The position numbers and the translations under genes are program-made. From assembly GCA_900552195.1 (NCBI GenBank), contig URYO01000017.1, forward strand, positions 1 through 13,011: a stretch of 13,011 bases of DNA, in the 5' to 3' direction. The notes below the pieces were generated by a model. That model did not search any database. It was not told the DNA's origin and worked only from the letters and a program-made list of their open reading frames with translations. The number at the start of each line of letters is the position of its first letter. The first letter of the stretch is position 1. The DNA is from an uncultured Sutterella sp. (GTDB lineage: Bacteria > Pseudomonadota > Gammaproteobacteria > Burkholderiales > Burkholderiaceae_F). Shown piece after piece: positions 1-5,315 of this stretch.

Positions 1-108
1 GATTACCGCGGCGGATAAAAGTTTCCAAAACCAATGAATCTTAAGCAGCAAAACACCGCTGCAAACCACATAAACTGCCAGAATGAGGCTCGGCCAAAAC
101 AGGAACAT
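1..108 (-). CDS. N-terminal fragment of a membrane protein, cut by the left edge
   Basis: On the minus strand an ATG at position 108 opens a frame that stays open for 36 codons to the window edge. The translation is strongly hydrophobic and aromatic (it begins MFLFWPSLILAVYVVCSG and continues with LLLKIHW), as expected of one or two N-terminal membrane segments. A purine-rich stretch (CGAGAAA) lies just before the ATG and could be a weak ribosome site. It is transcribed divergently from rsfS. The arrangement resembles the N-terminus of membrane-anchored metallophosphoesterases of the YkuE/YaeI type, but 36 residues cannot establish a family. That it is a real gene is an inference from reading direction, hydrophobicity and the divergent layout. 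Confidence 0.5.
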   Translation of the reverse strand, partial: MFLFWPSLILAVYVVCSGVLLLKIHWFWKLLSAAVI

Positions 109-130
109 TTTCTCGTAGAGTTGTTAGTTC

Positions 131-145
131 AAATCTTTTAGATTT
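131..145. repeat. Short perfect inverted repeat in the divergent gap
   Basis: AAATCT (131-136) and AGATTT (140-145) form 6-bp arms around TTT. The element lies about 23 bases upstream of the leftward membrane gene's ATG, where a leftward promoter would be expected, so it could be an operator. The region is AT-rich and a chance palindrome is quite possible. Confidence 0.3.
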
Positions 146-232
146 TAGAAAACGATCCGTCGAAAAAAGAAAACTTAATTCAAGGATATTTGCTTAATTT
201 TGTTTTTTCCGGCTCGAAAAGAAGCCTTTCTG

Positions 233-261
233 CTGTTGGAAAGATCGTGACTGAGTACAAT
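233..261 (+). promoter_or_regulatory. Candidate promoter of the rsfS operon
   Basis: A TACAAT box (256-261, five of six matches to the -10 consensus) lies 29 bases before the rsfS ATG. The hexamer 17 bases upstream (CTGTTG, 233-238) is a poor -35. A better -35-like TTGGAA (236-241) has only 14 bases of spacing. Assigned mainly by position in the divergent gap. Confidence 0.3.
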
Positions 262-290
262 TAACCGCTAACCAAACAAGAGAAAGTTCT

Positions 291-662
291 ATGGATATTC
301 GTAAGTTACAGAGAGTGATCGTTAACGCCCTTGAAGACGTCAAGGCACAAGATATCAAGATTTTCAACACCTCTAAGCAGACCGCTTTATTTGAGCGCGT
401 CATTGTTGCAACCGCCAACTCTAATCGTCAGACTCGCGCTTTAGGCCACCATGTTTTCATGGAAGTTAAGGAAAACGGCGGAGACGCCGTCGGCATCGAA
501 GGTCTGGAGACCGGCGAATGGGTTCTGGTCGACTGCGGAAGCGCCATCGTTCATATCATGCAGCCGGCTCTTCGTGCTTATTACAACCTTGAGGAACTCT
601 GGGGCAGCCATCCCGTCCGTATGAAGCTTCTTGAGGATGAAAACAAAGAAGATTTTGAGTAA
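291..662 (+). CDS. rsfS: Ribosomal silencing factor RsfS (YbeB/Iojap family)
   Basis: A 123-residue protein of the Iojap/RsfS family. The family binds ribosomal protein uL14 on the large subunit and blocks subunit joining, dampening translation in stationary phase or starvation. The whole protein is the single RsfS domain. Recognisable family features are the motif EGLETGEWVLVDCGSAIVHIM (residues 70-90, shown in part by GEWVLVD and the IVHIM strand) and the C-terminal RAYYNLEELWG (95-105). The acidic C-terminal tail is typical. The ATG follows a purine-rich AAGAGAAAG at a normal distance. It heads a compact unit with rlmH (9-base gap) and maf (3-base gap). In many proteobacteria nadD precedes rsfS; here an opposite-strand membrane gene does. 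Confidence 0.95.
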   Translation: MDIRKLQRVIVNALEDVKAQDIKIFNTSKQTALFERVIVATANSNRQTRALGHHVFMEVKENGGDAVGIEGLETGEWVLVDCGSAIVHIMQPALRAYYNLEELWGSHPVRMKLLEDENKEDFE

Positions 663-671
663 TCAATTACT

Positions 672-1139
672 ATGAAAATTTCCGTCGTTGCTGTCGGCCT
701 TAAAATGCCCAAATGGGCTGATGAAGCATGCGAAGACTATCTGCATCGCTTTCCGTCGGATTGGAAGCTCGAATTAAAGACCGTCAAAGCCGAAGACAGG
801 AACACGCGCACCATCCCGAAAGTGATGCAGGCCGAAGCGGAAAGGATTCGAGCCGCCCTGCCGAAGGATGCCATCAAGGTCATAATGGATGAGCGCGGCG
901 CAGACCCGACCAGCACTAAGCTCGCCCAACAAATCAACTGCTGGGGCGACCAGGGACGCCCAATCGCCTTCATCATCGGGGGCGCCGACGGTATCGATCC
1001 GGGACTCAAAGCCGAGGCTGACTTTACGCTTCGCCTCTCTTCCCTGACCTTGCCGCACGCGATGGCTCGCGTTTTGCTCTTAGAGCAGATCTACCGCAGC
1101 TGGTCCCTTCTCCACAACCACCCCTATCATCGGGCTTAA
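672..1139 (+). CDS. rlmH: 23S rRNA (pseudouridine-1915-N3)-methyltransferase RlmH
   Basis: A 155-residue SPOUT-class methyltransferase, the usual length for RlmH. The family methylates N3 of pseudouridine 1915 in helix 69 of 23S rRNA on assembled 70S ribosomes, using S-adenosylmethionine. Visible features are the N-terminal KISVVAVGLKMPKW, the SAM-binding knot motif IIGGADGID (101-109), the LSSLTLPHAMARVLLLEQIYR knot helix (122-142) and the C-terminal PYHR (151-154), whose Tyr-His-Arg end is characteristic of the family. No strong Shine-Dalgarno precedes the ATG, so translation is probably coupled to rsfS nine bases upstream. The maf start follows only three bases after its stop. Confidence 0.96.
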   Translation: MKISVVAVGLKMPKWADEACEDYLHRFPSDWKLELKTVKAEDRNTRTIPKVMQAEAERIRAALPKDAIKVIMDERGADPTSTKLAQQINCWGDQGRPIAFIIGGADGIDPGLKAEADFTLRLSSLTLPHAMARVLLLEQIYRSWSLLHNHPYHRA

Positions 1140-1142
1140 GTT

Positions 1143-1739
1143 ATGGTTTTCTATCTTGCCTCCAAGTCGCCGCGCAGACGGGAGCTTTTGAAAGATGCGG
1201 GCTTTGACTTTGACATTCTTCTAAGCAAAACATCCGACTCCGTCAACGAAGACGTCCTGCCCGGCGAATCTCCCGAGGACTACGTGGCGCGCGTCACACG
1301 CGAAAAGGCTAAGTGGGGCCGCAAAGTGGCGGAAACCGAACGCGATCTGCTGCTTCCCGTCCTTGCCGCTGATACCACGGTTGCGTTAAACGGCAAGATT
1401 TACGGCAAGCCGGCAAACGAAAAGGAAGCCTTTGAGTTCCTCAAAGATTTCTCGGGTCAAACACACGAAGTTCTGACTGCAGTATGTTTGGTCGATAAAG
1501 GCGGAAAGCCAAGAGAAACTCTGACTAAGACGTTTGTCACCTTCCGCCCGCTCACCGACGAAGAAATCAACTCCTACATTGCCTCCGGAGAACCTTTTGA
1601 TAAGGCCGGCGGTTACGGGATCCAGGGATTAGCCGGTCAATTCGTCGAAAAAGTCGAAGGTTCTTACAGCGGCGTGATCGGTCTGCCCGTTGACGAAACC
1701 AAAGCCCTCCTTGCCGAAATCGGCGTCCGGCCTCATTAA
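1143..1739 (+). CDS. maf: Maf-family nucleotide pyrophosphatase (probable dTTP/UTP type, YhdE-like)
   Basis: A 198-residue Maf protein. The family hydrolyses non-canonical or surplus nucleoside triphosphates to the monophosphate and pyrophosphate in the cytoplasm. The N-terminal signature SKSPRRRELL (7-16) is the Maf substrate loop. AADTTV (75-80) carries the catalytic aspartate D77, and YGKP (87-90) and GGYGIQG (156-162) are further Maf motifs. The GYGIQGLAGQFVEKVEGSYSG region resembles the YhdE (dTTP/UTP) branch more than the YceF (m7GTP) branch; this sub-assignment is inferred by eye. It is third in the rsfS-rlmH-maf unit. In many Burkholderiales the next gene is rng (RNase G), which is absent here. 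Confidence 0.93.
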   Translation: MVFYLASKSPRRRELLKDAGFDFDILLSKTSDSVNEDVLPGESPEDYVARVTREKAKWGRKVAETERDLLLPVLAADTTVALNGKIYGKPANEKEAFEFLKDFSGQTHEVLTAVCLVDKGGKPRETLTKTFVTFRPLTDEEINSYIASGEPFDKAGGYGIQGLAGQFVEKVEGSYSGVIGLPVDETKALLAEIGVRPH

Positions 1740-1758
1740 ATTCCTGCAAAAGAGGTTA

Positions 1759-1796
1759 CAGCCTTTTTGACGCTTAGAATGGCTGAAAAAAGGCTG
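1759..1796 (+). promoter_or_regulatory. 10-bp hairpin over the ribosome site of the first chrA gene
   Basis: CAGCCTTTTT (1759-1768) and AAAAAGGCTG (1787-1796) are perfect reverse complements with an 18-base loop. The right arm contains AAAAGG, the only Shine-Dalgarno-like sequence before the ATG at 1804. No T-run follows, so it is not a classical intrinsic terminator. The loop ends with a second GGCTG (1781-1785), which could pair with CAGCC instead of the right arm, giving two alternative folds. A role in hiding or exposing the ribosome site is an inference. Confidence 0.5.
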
Positions 1797-1803
1797 AATT
1801 CTT

Positions 1804-2406
1804 ATGACCTCTACCGCGAAATACAAAACTTCCGCACCTAATAAACCAAAAAGCTACTGGGATCTGTTTTGCTCTTTTACGCTGATGGCTATGCAGGCCT
1901 TCGGCGGTTCGACCGCTATCGCGCAGCAGTTCTTAGTCGACCAAAAGAAATGGCTCACGCAGTCCGAGTTTCTTGACCTCCTCACGGTTTCTCAAGTCCT
2001 TCCGGGACCCAACATCATGATTTTGACCATCGTGGTGGGCGACCGACATTTCGGATGGAGAGGCGCACTTGCCTCTTTCCTCGGCATGATTACGCTTCCG
2101 GCAACGCTCATGCTCTCCGTCTTTGTCTTCTATCAACAGTACGCAGAGAACAAATGGGTATCCGATGCTCTGGTCGGTATGGCCGCATCTGCCTCAGGGA
2201 TGGTGGCCGGCGCCGCTATGAAGCTTCTTTACAACTGCAAAGAAAATATCATCACGCCGCCGGTCTGGATTTTTGGCTTGGTCATCACATTCATCACCGT
2301 CGGCATGCTGAAGATTTCCATGGTCTACATTCTGCCGATTGTCGGTATTCCTCTCTCCTTCTGGGCGTGGTACCGATTCATTAAGGAAAGGAGCGCTCGG
2401 TCATGA
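1804..2406 (+). CDS. chrA: ChrA-type transporter, first half-size subunit (CHR family)
   Basis: A 200-residue membrane protein matching one CHR (chromate transporter) domain. The family is associated with chromate efflux, though many members have no tested substrate. Family features are the N-terminal helix with AFGG (32-35), the QFLVDQKKWLTQSEFLDLL segment (42-60), and the hallmark LPGPN (66-70) followed by a glycine-rich hydrophobic helix. Several hydrophobic segments follow, with a cytoplasmic-looking basic end (RFIKERSARS). Full-length ChrA has two such domains; here they are separate genes, this one overlapping the next by four bases (ATGA), which suggests coupled translation and a heterodimer. 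The only ribosome site (AAAAGG, about 10 bases before the ATG) is within a hairpin. Chromate specificity is not shown by the sequence. Confidence 0.88.
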   Translation: MTSTAKYKTSAPNKPKSYWDLFCSFTLMAMQAFGGSTAIAQQFLVDQKKWLTQSEFLDLLTVSQVLPGPNIMILTIVVGDRHFGWRGALASFLGMITLPATLMLSVFVFYQQYAENKWVSDALVGMAASASGMVAGAAMKLLYNCKENIITPPVWIFGLVITFITVGMLKISMVYILPIVGIPLSFWAWYRFIKERSARS

Positions 2407-2930
2407 CACCTGCCTTATTTGCCGGACTATTCTTCCACTTCATGCTGCTTTCGCTGATCGCGATCGGCGGCTTCATGGCTACGCTCCCCGGCATGTACTC
2501 CTACCTTGTGGATACGGCAGGACTGCTGACGCCGGAGACCTTTGCCAAGACGGTTGCGTTCGGCCAGTCCCTGCCAGGCCCGAATGTACTGGTTGCGGCA
2601 GTGCTTGGCTGGGCAGCCGCCGGTCCTTTGGGTGCGCTCGCTACTTTCGGCGGAACTTCCATTCCTTTCTCGCTGATTGCCGTTCTTGCGGGAAGGTATA
2701 TTCGCGAGCACGCTTCCTCGGTTTTCGTTAAGTCCTATAAAGCCGGCATGGCGCCGGTTGCCGTCGGGCTTTTATTTGCCACTGCTTATCTTCTTTTGGG
2801 AAACCAGCTTGATAACTGGCATGTGTGGGCCTGGGCCGGCGCCGTCACAATTATTGTTTGGAAAACCCATATTCCCCTCATTCTTTTAATTATGATTGGG
2901 GGAGTTATGGGACTATTAGGCTGTTTTTAG
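2403..2930 (+). CDS. chrA: ChrA-type transporter, second half-size subunit (CHR family)
   Basis: A 175-residue partner of the preceding gene, again a single CHR domain. It repeats the domain pattern: a first helix with IGGF (21-24), the segment ending PETFAKTVAFGQS, the hallmark LPGPN (57-61), and GPLGALATFGG (74-84), followed by hydrophobic helices to the C-terminus. The start lies within the end of the first subunit (overlap ATGA at 2403-2406). Paired short CHR proteins are known in other bacteria (for example YwrA/YwrB of Bacillus subtilis), where both halves are thought to be needed and to insert with opposite topology. The substrate here is unknown. Its stop codon overlaps the ribosome site of pdxY, so the three genes are probably cotranscribed. 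Confidence 0.88.
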   Translation: MTPALFAGLFFHFMLLSLIAIGGFMATLPGMYSYLVDTAGLLTPETFAKTVAFGQSLPGPNVLVAAVLGWAAAGPLGALATFGGTSIPFSLIAVLAGRYIREHASSVFVKSYKAGMAPVAVGLLFATAYLLLGNQLDNWHVWAWAGAVTIIVWKTHIPLILLIMIGGVMGLLGCF

Positions 2931-2934
2931 GAGG
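2929..2934 (+). promoter_or_regulatory. Strong ribosome binding site of pdxY, overlapping the chrA stop
   Basis: A perfect AGGAGG ends five bases before the pdxY ATG and shares its first two bases with the TAG stop of the second chrA gene. This fixes the pdxY start and implies translational linkage to the transporter genes. Confidence 0.85.
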
Positions 2935-2939
2935 ATTCA

Positions 2940-3803
2940 ATGTCTCGTTATGTGTTAACGATCCAATCTCACGTTGCATACGGTTTTGTCGGTAATTCTG
3001 CCGCCGTTTTCCCGCTGCAGCTTTTGGGTTTTAGTCCGATCGTTGTCAACACGGTTGAATTTTCCAATCATACGGGCCACCCGACGTTCCGAGGTCAGGT
3101 TTTTACTGCCGAGCTCATCCGCGACATTATTCTCGGCATTCGGGAACGCGGTCTCATACCCAAGATCGAAGGGCTGCTTTCAGGATATTTGGGTGACGCA
3201 AGCATCGGCAAAATTGTCTTAGAGTTAGCAACTGAAATCAAAGCGGCCAATCCCAACGCTGTTTGGCTGTGCGACCCGGTGATGGGCGACACGGATACCG
3301 GTGTTTTTGTCCGTCCCGATATCCCGCAATTCATGAAGGAACATTTCCTCAACGGGTTGGCTGATATGACAAAACCAAATCAGTTTGAACTGGAACTGCT
3401 GAGCGGACGAAAGATGAGAAGCCGCCAGGAGGCAGTCGACACAGCGCGGGAGTTGTTCACGGACAAGGGTTGCCGTGTTACGTTTGTGACAAGTCTGCTG
3501 ACACCAGACGTTCTTGCAGGCACAGTCGAGACCTTAGCCGTTACCAAGGATGATGCCTGGGTCGTCAGAACACCTCTTGTGGAACGAAAACCGACGCCTA
3601 ACGGACAAGGCGATACCTTCTCATCCGTCGCTTTAGGCACTTACCTCAAAACAAAGTCAGCCAAAGACGCTTTAGAAGCTGCCGTCAACACACTTTACGG
3701 ATTAGTTTCTCATATGGACAGCGGTGCTCTTGATCTTCCTCTCATTGATGAGCAGCGTCAGATCCTCAGTCCTGAACATCGTTTCGAAGCTGTTAGCTGC
3801 TAG
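2940..3803 (+). CDS. pdxY: Pyridoxal kinase PdxY
   Basis: A 287-residue ribokinase-fold enzyme, the same length as Escherichia coli PdxY. It phosphorylates pyridoxal to pyridoxal 5'-phosphate with ATP, in cytoplasmic vitamin B6 salvage. Family landmarks in order are LTIQSHVAYGFVGNSAA (6-22, the substrate-binding N-terminus), VEFSNHTG (39-46), SGYLGDA (81-87), WLCDPVMGD (109-117, with D112), TKPNQFELELLSG (144-156, with E150), and the anion-hole motif NGQGD (221-225), where D225 is the expected catalytic base. The ATG is preceded by a perfect AGGAGG. It is the last gene before a strong terminator and sits directly after the ChrA pair, with which no known pathway link exists. PdxK/ThiD alternatives are less likely given the end-to-end PdxY pattern. 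Confidence 0.93.
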   Translation: MSRYVLTIQSHVAYGFVGNSAAVFPLQLLGFSPIVVNTVEFSNHTGHPTFRGQVFTAELIRDIILGIRERGLIPKIEGLLSGYLGDASIGKIVLELATEIKAANPNAVWLCDPVMGDTDTGVFVRPDIPQFMKEHFLNGLADMTKPNQFELELLSGRKMRSRQEAVDTARELFTDKGCRVTFVTSLLTPDVLAGTVETLAVTKDDAWVVRTPLVERKPTPNGQGDTFSSVALGTYLKTKSAKDALEAAVNTLYGLVSHMDSGALDLPLIDEQRQILSPEHRFEAVSC

Positions 3804-3823
3804 CTCAAAATTTTCATCGCTCT

Positions 3824-3853
3824 AAAAGCTTCCATCTCGGAGGCTTTTTCTTT
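3824..3853 (+). terminator. Intrinsic terminator after pdxY
   Basis: AAAAGCTTCC (3824-3833) pairs with GGAGGCTTTT (3839-3848), all matched except one G-U wobble, around a 5-base loop, followed by TTTTTCTTT. It lies 20 bases after the pdxY stop. Confidence 0.85.
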
Positions 3854-3862
3854 GCGTCCGTT

Positions 3863-3875
3863 GTGAGGCTCTCAC
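3863..3875. repeat. Inverted repeat upstream of the hydrolase gene
   Basis: GTGAG (3863-3867) and CTCAC (3871-3875) form 5-bp arms around GCT, about 25 bases upstream of a TATAAT box. It also lies in one copy of a 9-bp direct repeat (TTGTGAGGC at 3861-3869 and 3921-3929). An operator role is possible but unsupported beyond position. Confidence 0.3.
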
Positions 3876-3900
3876 GCGCTAGTGAACATCGCCTCCTTCC

Positions 3901-3906
3901 TATAAT
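3901..3906 (+). promoter_or_regulatory. Candidate -10 box of the GloC-like gene
   Basis: A perfect TATAAT lies 29 bases before the assigned ATG and downstream of the pdxY terminator, so the gene needs a promoter here. The expected -35 zone (about 3878-3887, GCTAGTGAAC) is poor, which would suit an activated or weak promoter. Confidence 0.4.
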
Positions 3907-3922
3907 CAAAACACTTTGTTTT

Positions 3923-3928
3923 GTGAGG
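3923..3928 (+). promoter_or_regulatory. Ribosome binding site that decides the GloC-like start
   Basis: GTGAGG lies six bases before the ATG at 3935. An in-frame upstream ATG at 3863 lies before the TATAAT box and would add 24 residues that do not look like the family, so 3935 is preferred. Confidence 0.65.
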
Positions 3929-3934
3929 CGTATT

Positions 3935-4549
3935 ATGTCTGTTGCTGTTTTTCCTCTCGGCCCCTTAGAAACCAATTGCTATATCGTTAGCTACGAAGGC
4001 CAAGCTGTTGCAATTGATGTCGGCGGAGACCCCGCTCCCGTGAGCAAATATCTCAAAGAACACGGGTTAGAGCTGAAAGCAATCTGCATCACGCATATGC
4101 ACTTTGACCATCTTTATGGCGTTGCCGCTTTAGCTGCCGAAACGCACGCTACGGTCTATACGCCGGAAAAAGATAAAGTCATCGCTTCCACAGTTCTTGG
4201 GCAGGGCGGATCTTCTGGCTTTCCTGCTGTCCCTAAATTTGAATCCGTCAGCATTGAGCCGGGAAATAAGACAGAGTTTGCCGGACTTGAATGCAAAGTT
4301 TTGAGTGTTCCCGGACACACACCGGGCTCTGTGGCTTATTACTTCAAGAAAGAAAAGTGCGTCTTTGTCGGCGACACGCTTTTCTTAGAATCCATCGGCA
4401 GAACGGACTTCCCGTTCTCCAGTCATGAACAGCTTGTGACATCGATCCGCTCCGAGCTCTTCTCTTTGCCGGATGACACAATTGTCTATCCGGGCCACGG
4501 ACCTGAGACCTCCATCGGCTACGAGAAAGAGCACAACGCCTTCCTGTAA
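3935..4549 (+). CDS. Metallo-beta-lactamase-fold hydrolase, GloC/YcbL-like (glyoxalase II type)
   Basis: With the start at 3935 the protein has 204 residues, close to the roughly 215 of GloC (YcbL). The family hydrolyses S-D-lactoylglutathione or related thioesters in methylglyoxal detoxification, using a dinuclear metal site in the cytoplasm. The metal ligands are all visible: THMHFDH (53-59; H54, H56, D58, H59), PGHTPGS (126-132; H128), VGDTLF (145-150; D147) and YPGHGPET (185-192; H188). The N-terminal FPLGPLETNCYIV and the GRTDF motif (155-159) are typical of this branch. It lacks the long C-terminal substrate domain of GloB, which is why GloC is favoured. It is a lone gene, with its own probable promoter and terminator. 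The true substrate is not determined by sequence. Confidence 0.88.
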   Translation: MSVAVFPLGPLETNCYIVSYEGQAVAIDVGGDPAPVSKYLKEHGLELKAICITHMHFDHLYGVAALAAETHATVYTPEKDKVIASTVLGQGGSSGFPAVPKFESVSIEPGNKTEFAGLECKVLSVPGHTPGSVAYYFKKEKCVFVGDTLFLESIGRTDFPFSSHEQLVTSIRSELFSLPDDTIVYPGHGPETSIGYEKEHNAFL

Positions 4550-4561
4550 TCGAAAAATTCT

Positions 4562-4606
4562 CGCCTGTCAGCAGACAGCTACTCTGCCGGCAGGCGTTTG
4601 TTTTTC
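4562..4606 (+). terminator. Intrinsic terminator after the GloC-like gene
   Basis: CGCCTG (4562-4567) pairs with CAGGCG (4591-4596). An inner stem GCAGA (4571-4575) / TCTGC (4583-4587) is separated from the outer one by a symmetric 3x3 internal loop. TTTGTTTTT follows directly. Confidence 0.85.
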
Positions 4607-4708
4607 CTAAGAGCCCACTTTTTCAAAATATATTCCAGAAGAATAGGTTGTCGCGTGCAACGTAACTTTTGGATTTTTGCTTGCTGAGACTCAGAAATAC
4701 GCAGGCAC
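4607..4708. other. Short gap between convergent terminators
   Basis: About 100 bases lie between the two convergent terminators. No credible gene was seen on either strand. It contains a perfect 11-base palindrome, CTGAG-A-CTCAG (4684-4694), and a looser GTTG...CAAC inverted repeat near 4648. Nothing assigns a function. Confidence 0.4.
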
Positions 4709-4744
4709 AAAAAAACCGCTCAGACTTTCTCATCCAAGCGGCTT
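4709..4744 (-). terminator. Intrinsic terminator of the FKBP gene (minus strand)
   Basis: Read on the minus strand, CCGCT pairs with AGCGG (plus-strand 4737-4741 and 4716-4720), extended by a G-U and two A-U pairs, and runs into seven T's (the A-run at 4709-4715). It starts about 20 bases after the FKBP stop. Confidence 0.75.
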
Positions 4745-4765
4745 GTTGCAACCTTATCTAGCTTG

Positions 4766-5179
4766 CTACTTCACATCAGGTGCAGACACCGGAGTGATGA
4801 CATCTTCTTCAAGCTGCCATTTGCCGTTGTCTTTAACTCCGAGCAGCTGGATTTCAAAAATCAATGTTGCATTCGGAGGAATAACAGAACCGGCGCCTCC
4901 GTCGCCATAGGCTAACTGAGACGGAATGAACAGACGGCGAACACCCCCGACCTTCATGCCGGCAACGCCGCGGTCCCAGCCCTGGATAACATAGCCTGCT
5001 CCGAGCGGGAATTCAAAAGGTTCTTTGCGGTCAACGCTGGAATCAAACTTTGTGCCGTCTTCGAGCCAGCCTGTGTAATGAACACGAACGAGCTCACCAG
5101 GCTTGGCCTCTGCACCTGTACCGACTTTGACGTCCACTATCTTTAAATCTTGTAAATCTTGAGTGTCAATACCAAACAT
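4766..5179 (-). CDS. FKBP-type peptidyl-prolyl cis-trans isomerase, cytoplasmic
   Basis: A 137-residue single-domain FKBP, catalysing cis-trans isomerisation of X-Pro bonds during folding. Almost every active-site residue of human FKBP12 is conserved: HYTGWLEDGTKFDSS (34-48, with Y35, F45, D46), YVIQGWDRGV (63-72, with V64, I65, W68), LAYGDGG (89-95, Y91) and the final LIFEIQLLGV (106-115, F108). There is no signal peptide, so it should be cytoplasmic, unlike FkpA/FklB-type periplasmic members. A tail of about 22 residues after the domain (KDNGKWQLEEDVITP...) is not part of the FKBP fold and is unrecognised. AGGAGG lies eight bases before the ATG, confirming the start. It is divergent from the helicase gene and ends in its own terminator. 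Confidence 0.94.
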   Translation of the reverse strand: MFGIDTQDLQDLKIVDVKVGTGAEAKPGELVRVHYTGWLEDGTKFDSSVDRKEPFEFPLGAGYVIQGWDRGVAGMKVGGVRRLFIPSQLAYGDGGAGSVIPPNATLIFEIQLLGVKDNGKWQLEEDVITPVSAPDVK

Positions 5180-5190
5180 CGTTATCGCCT

Positions 5191-5249
5191 CCTATTGGCG
5201 CTTCACTAGTGATTCTTGGATTTTATGCTCACTTGGTTCCCCCTATTGG
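5191..5249. repeat. Repeated CCTATTGG in the FKBP-helicase divergent gap
   Basis: CCTATTGG occurs at 5191-5198 and 5242-5249, 51 bases apart, in the 136-base gap between divergent genes. The first copy adjoins the minus-strand AGGAGG of the FKBP gene. No convincing -35/-10 pair was found on either strand in this gap. The repeat may be fortuitous. Confidence 0.25.
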
Positions 5250-5315
5250 TCTAATCCCTCAGATTGAGAACTGATTCCGCACTACACTCCCACAGATTCA
5301 AAGAGGACTAATTGA

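Noticed and set aside
2339..2731. Plus-strand frame of 130 codons across the chrA junction
   Set aside because: It is a shifted frame inside the two CHR-domain genes, with composition rich in Arg and Cys and no domain.
1804..2930. One chrA gene broken in two by a frameshift
   Set aside because: Each half is a complete CHR domain with its own start and PGP motif, and paired short CHR genes with ATGA overlap are a normal arrangement.
3863..3934. N-terminal extension of the GloC-like protein from the ATG at 3863
   Set aside because: It would begin upstream of the TATAAT box and adds residues unlike the family, whereas the ATG at 3935 has a ribosome site and a family-typical N-terminus.
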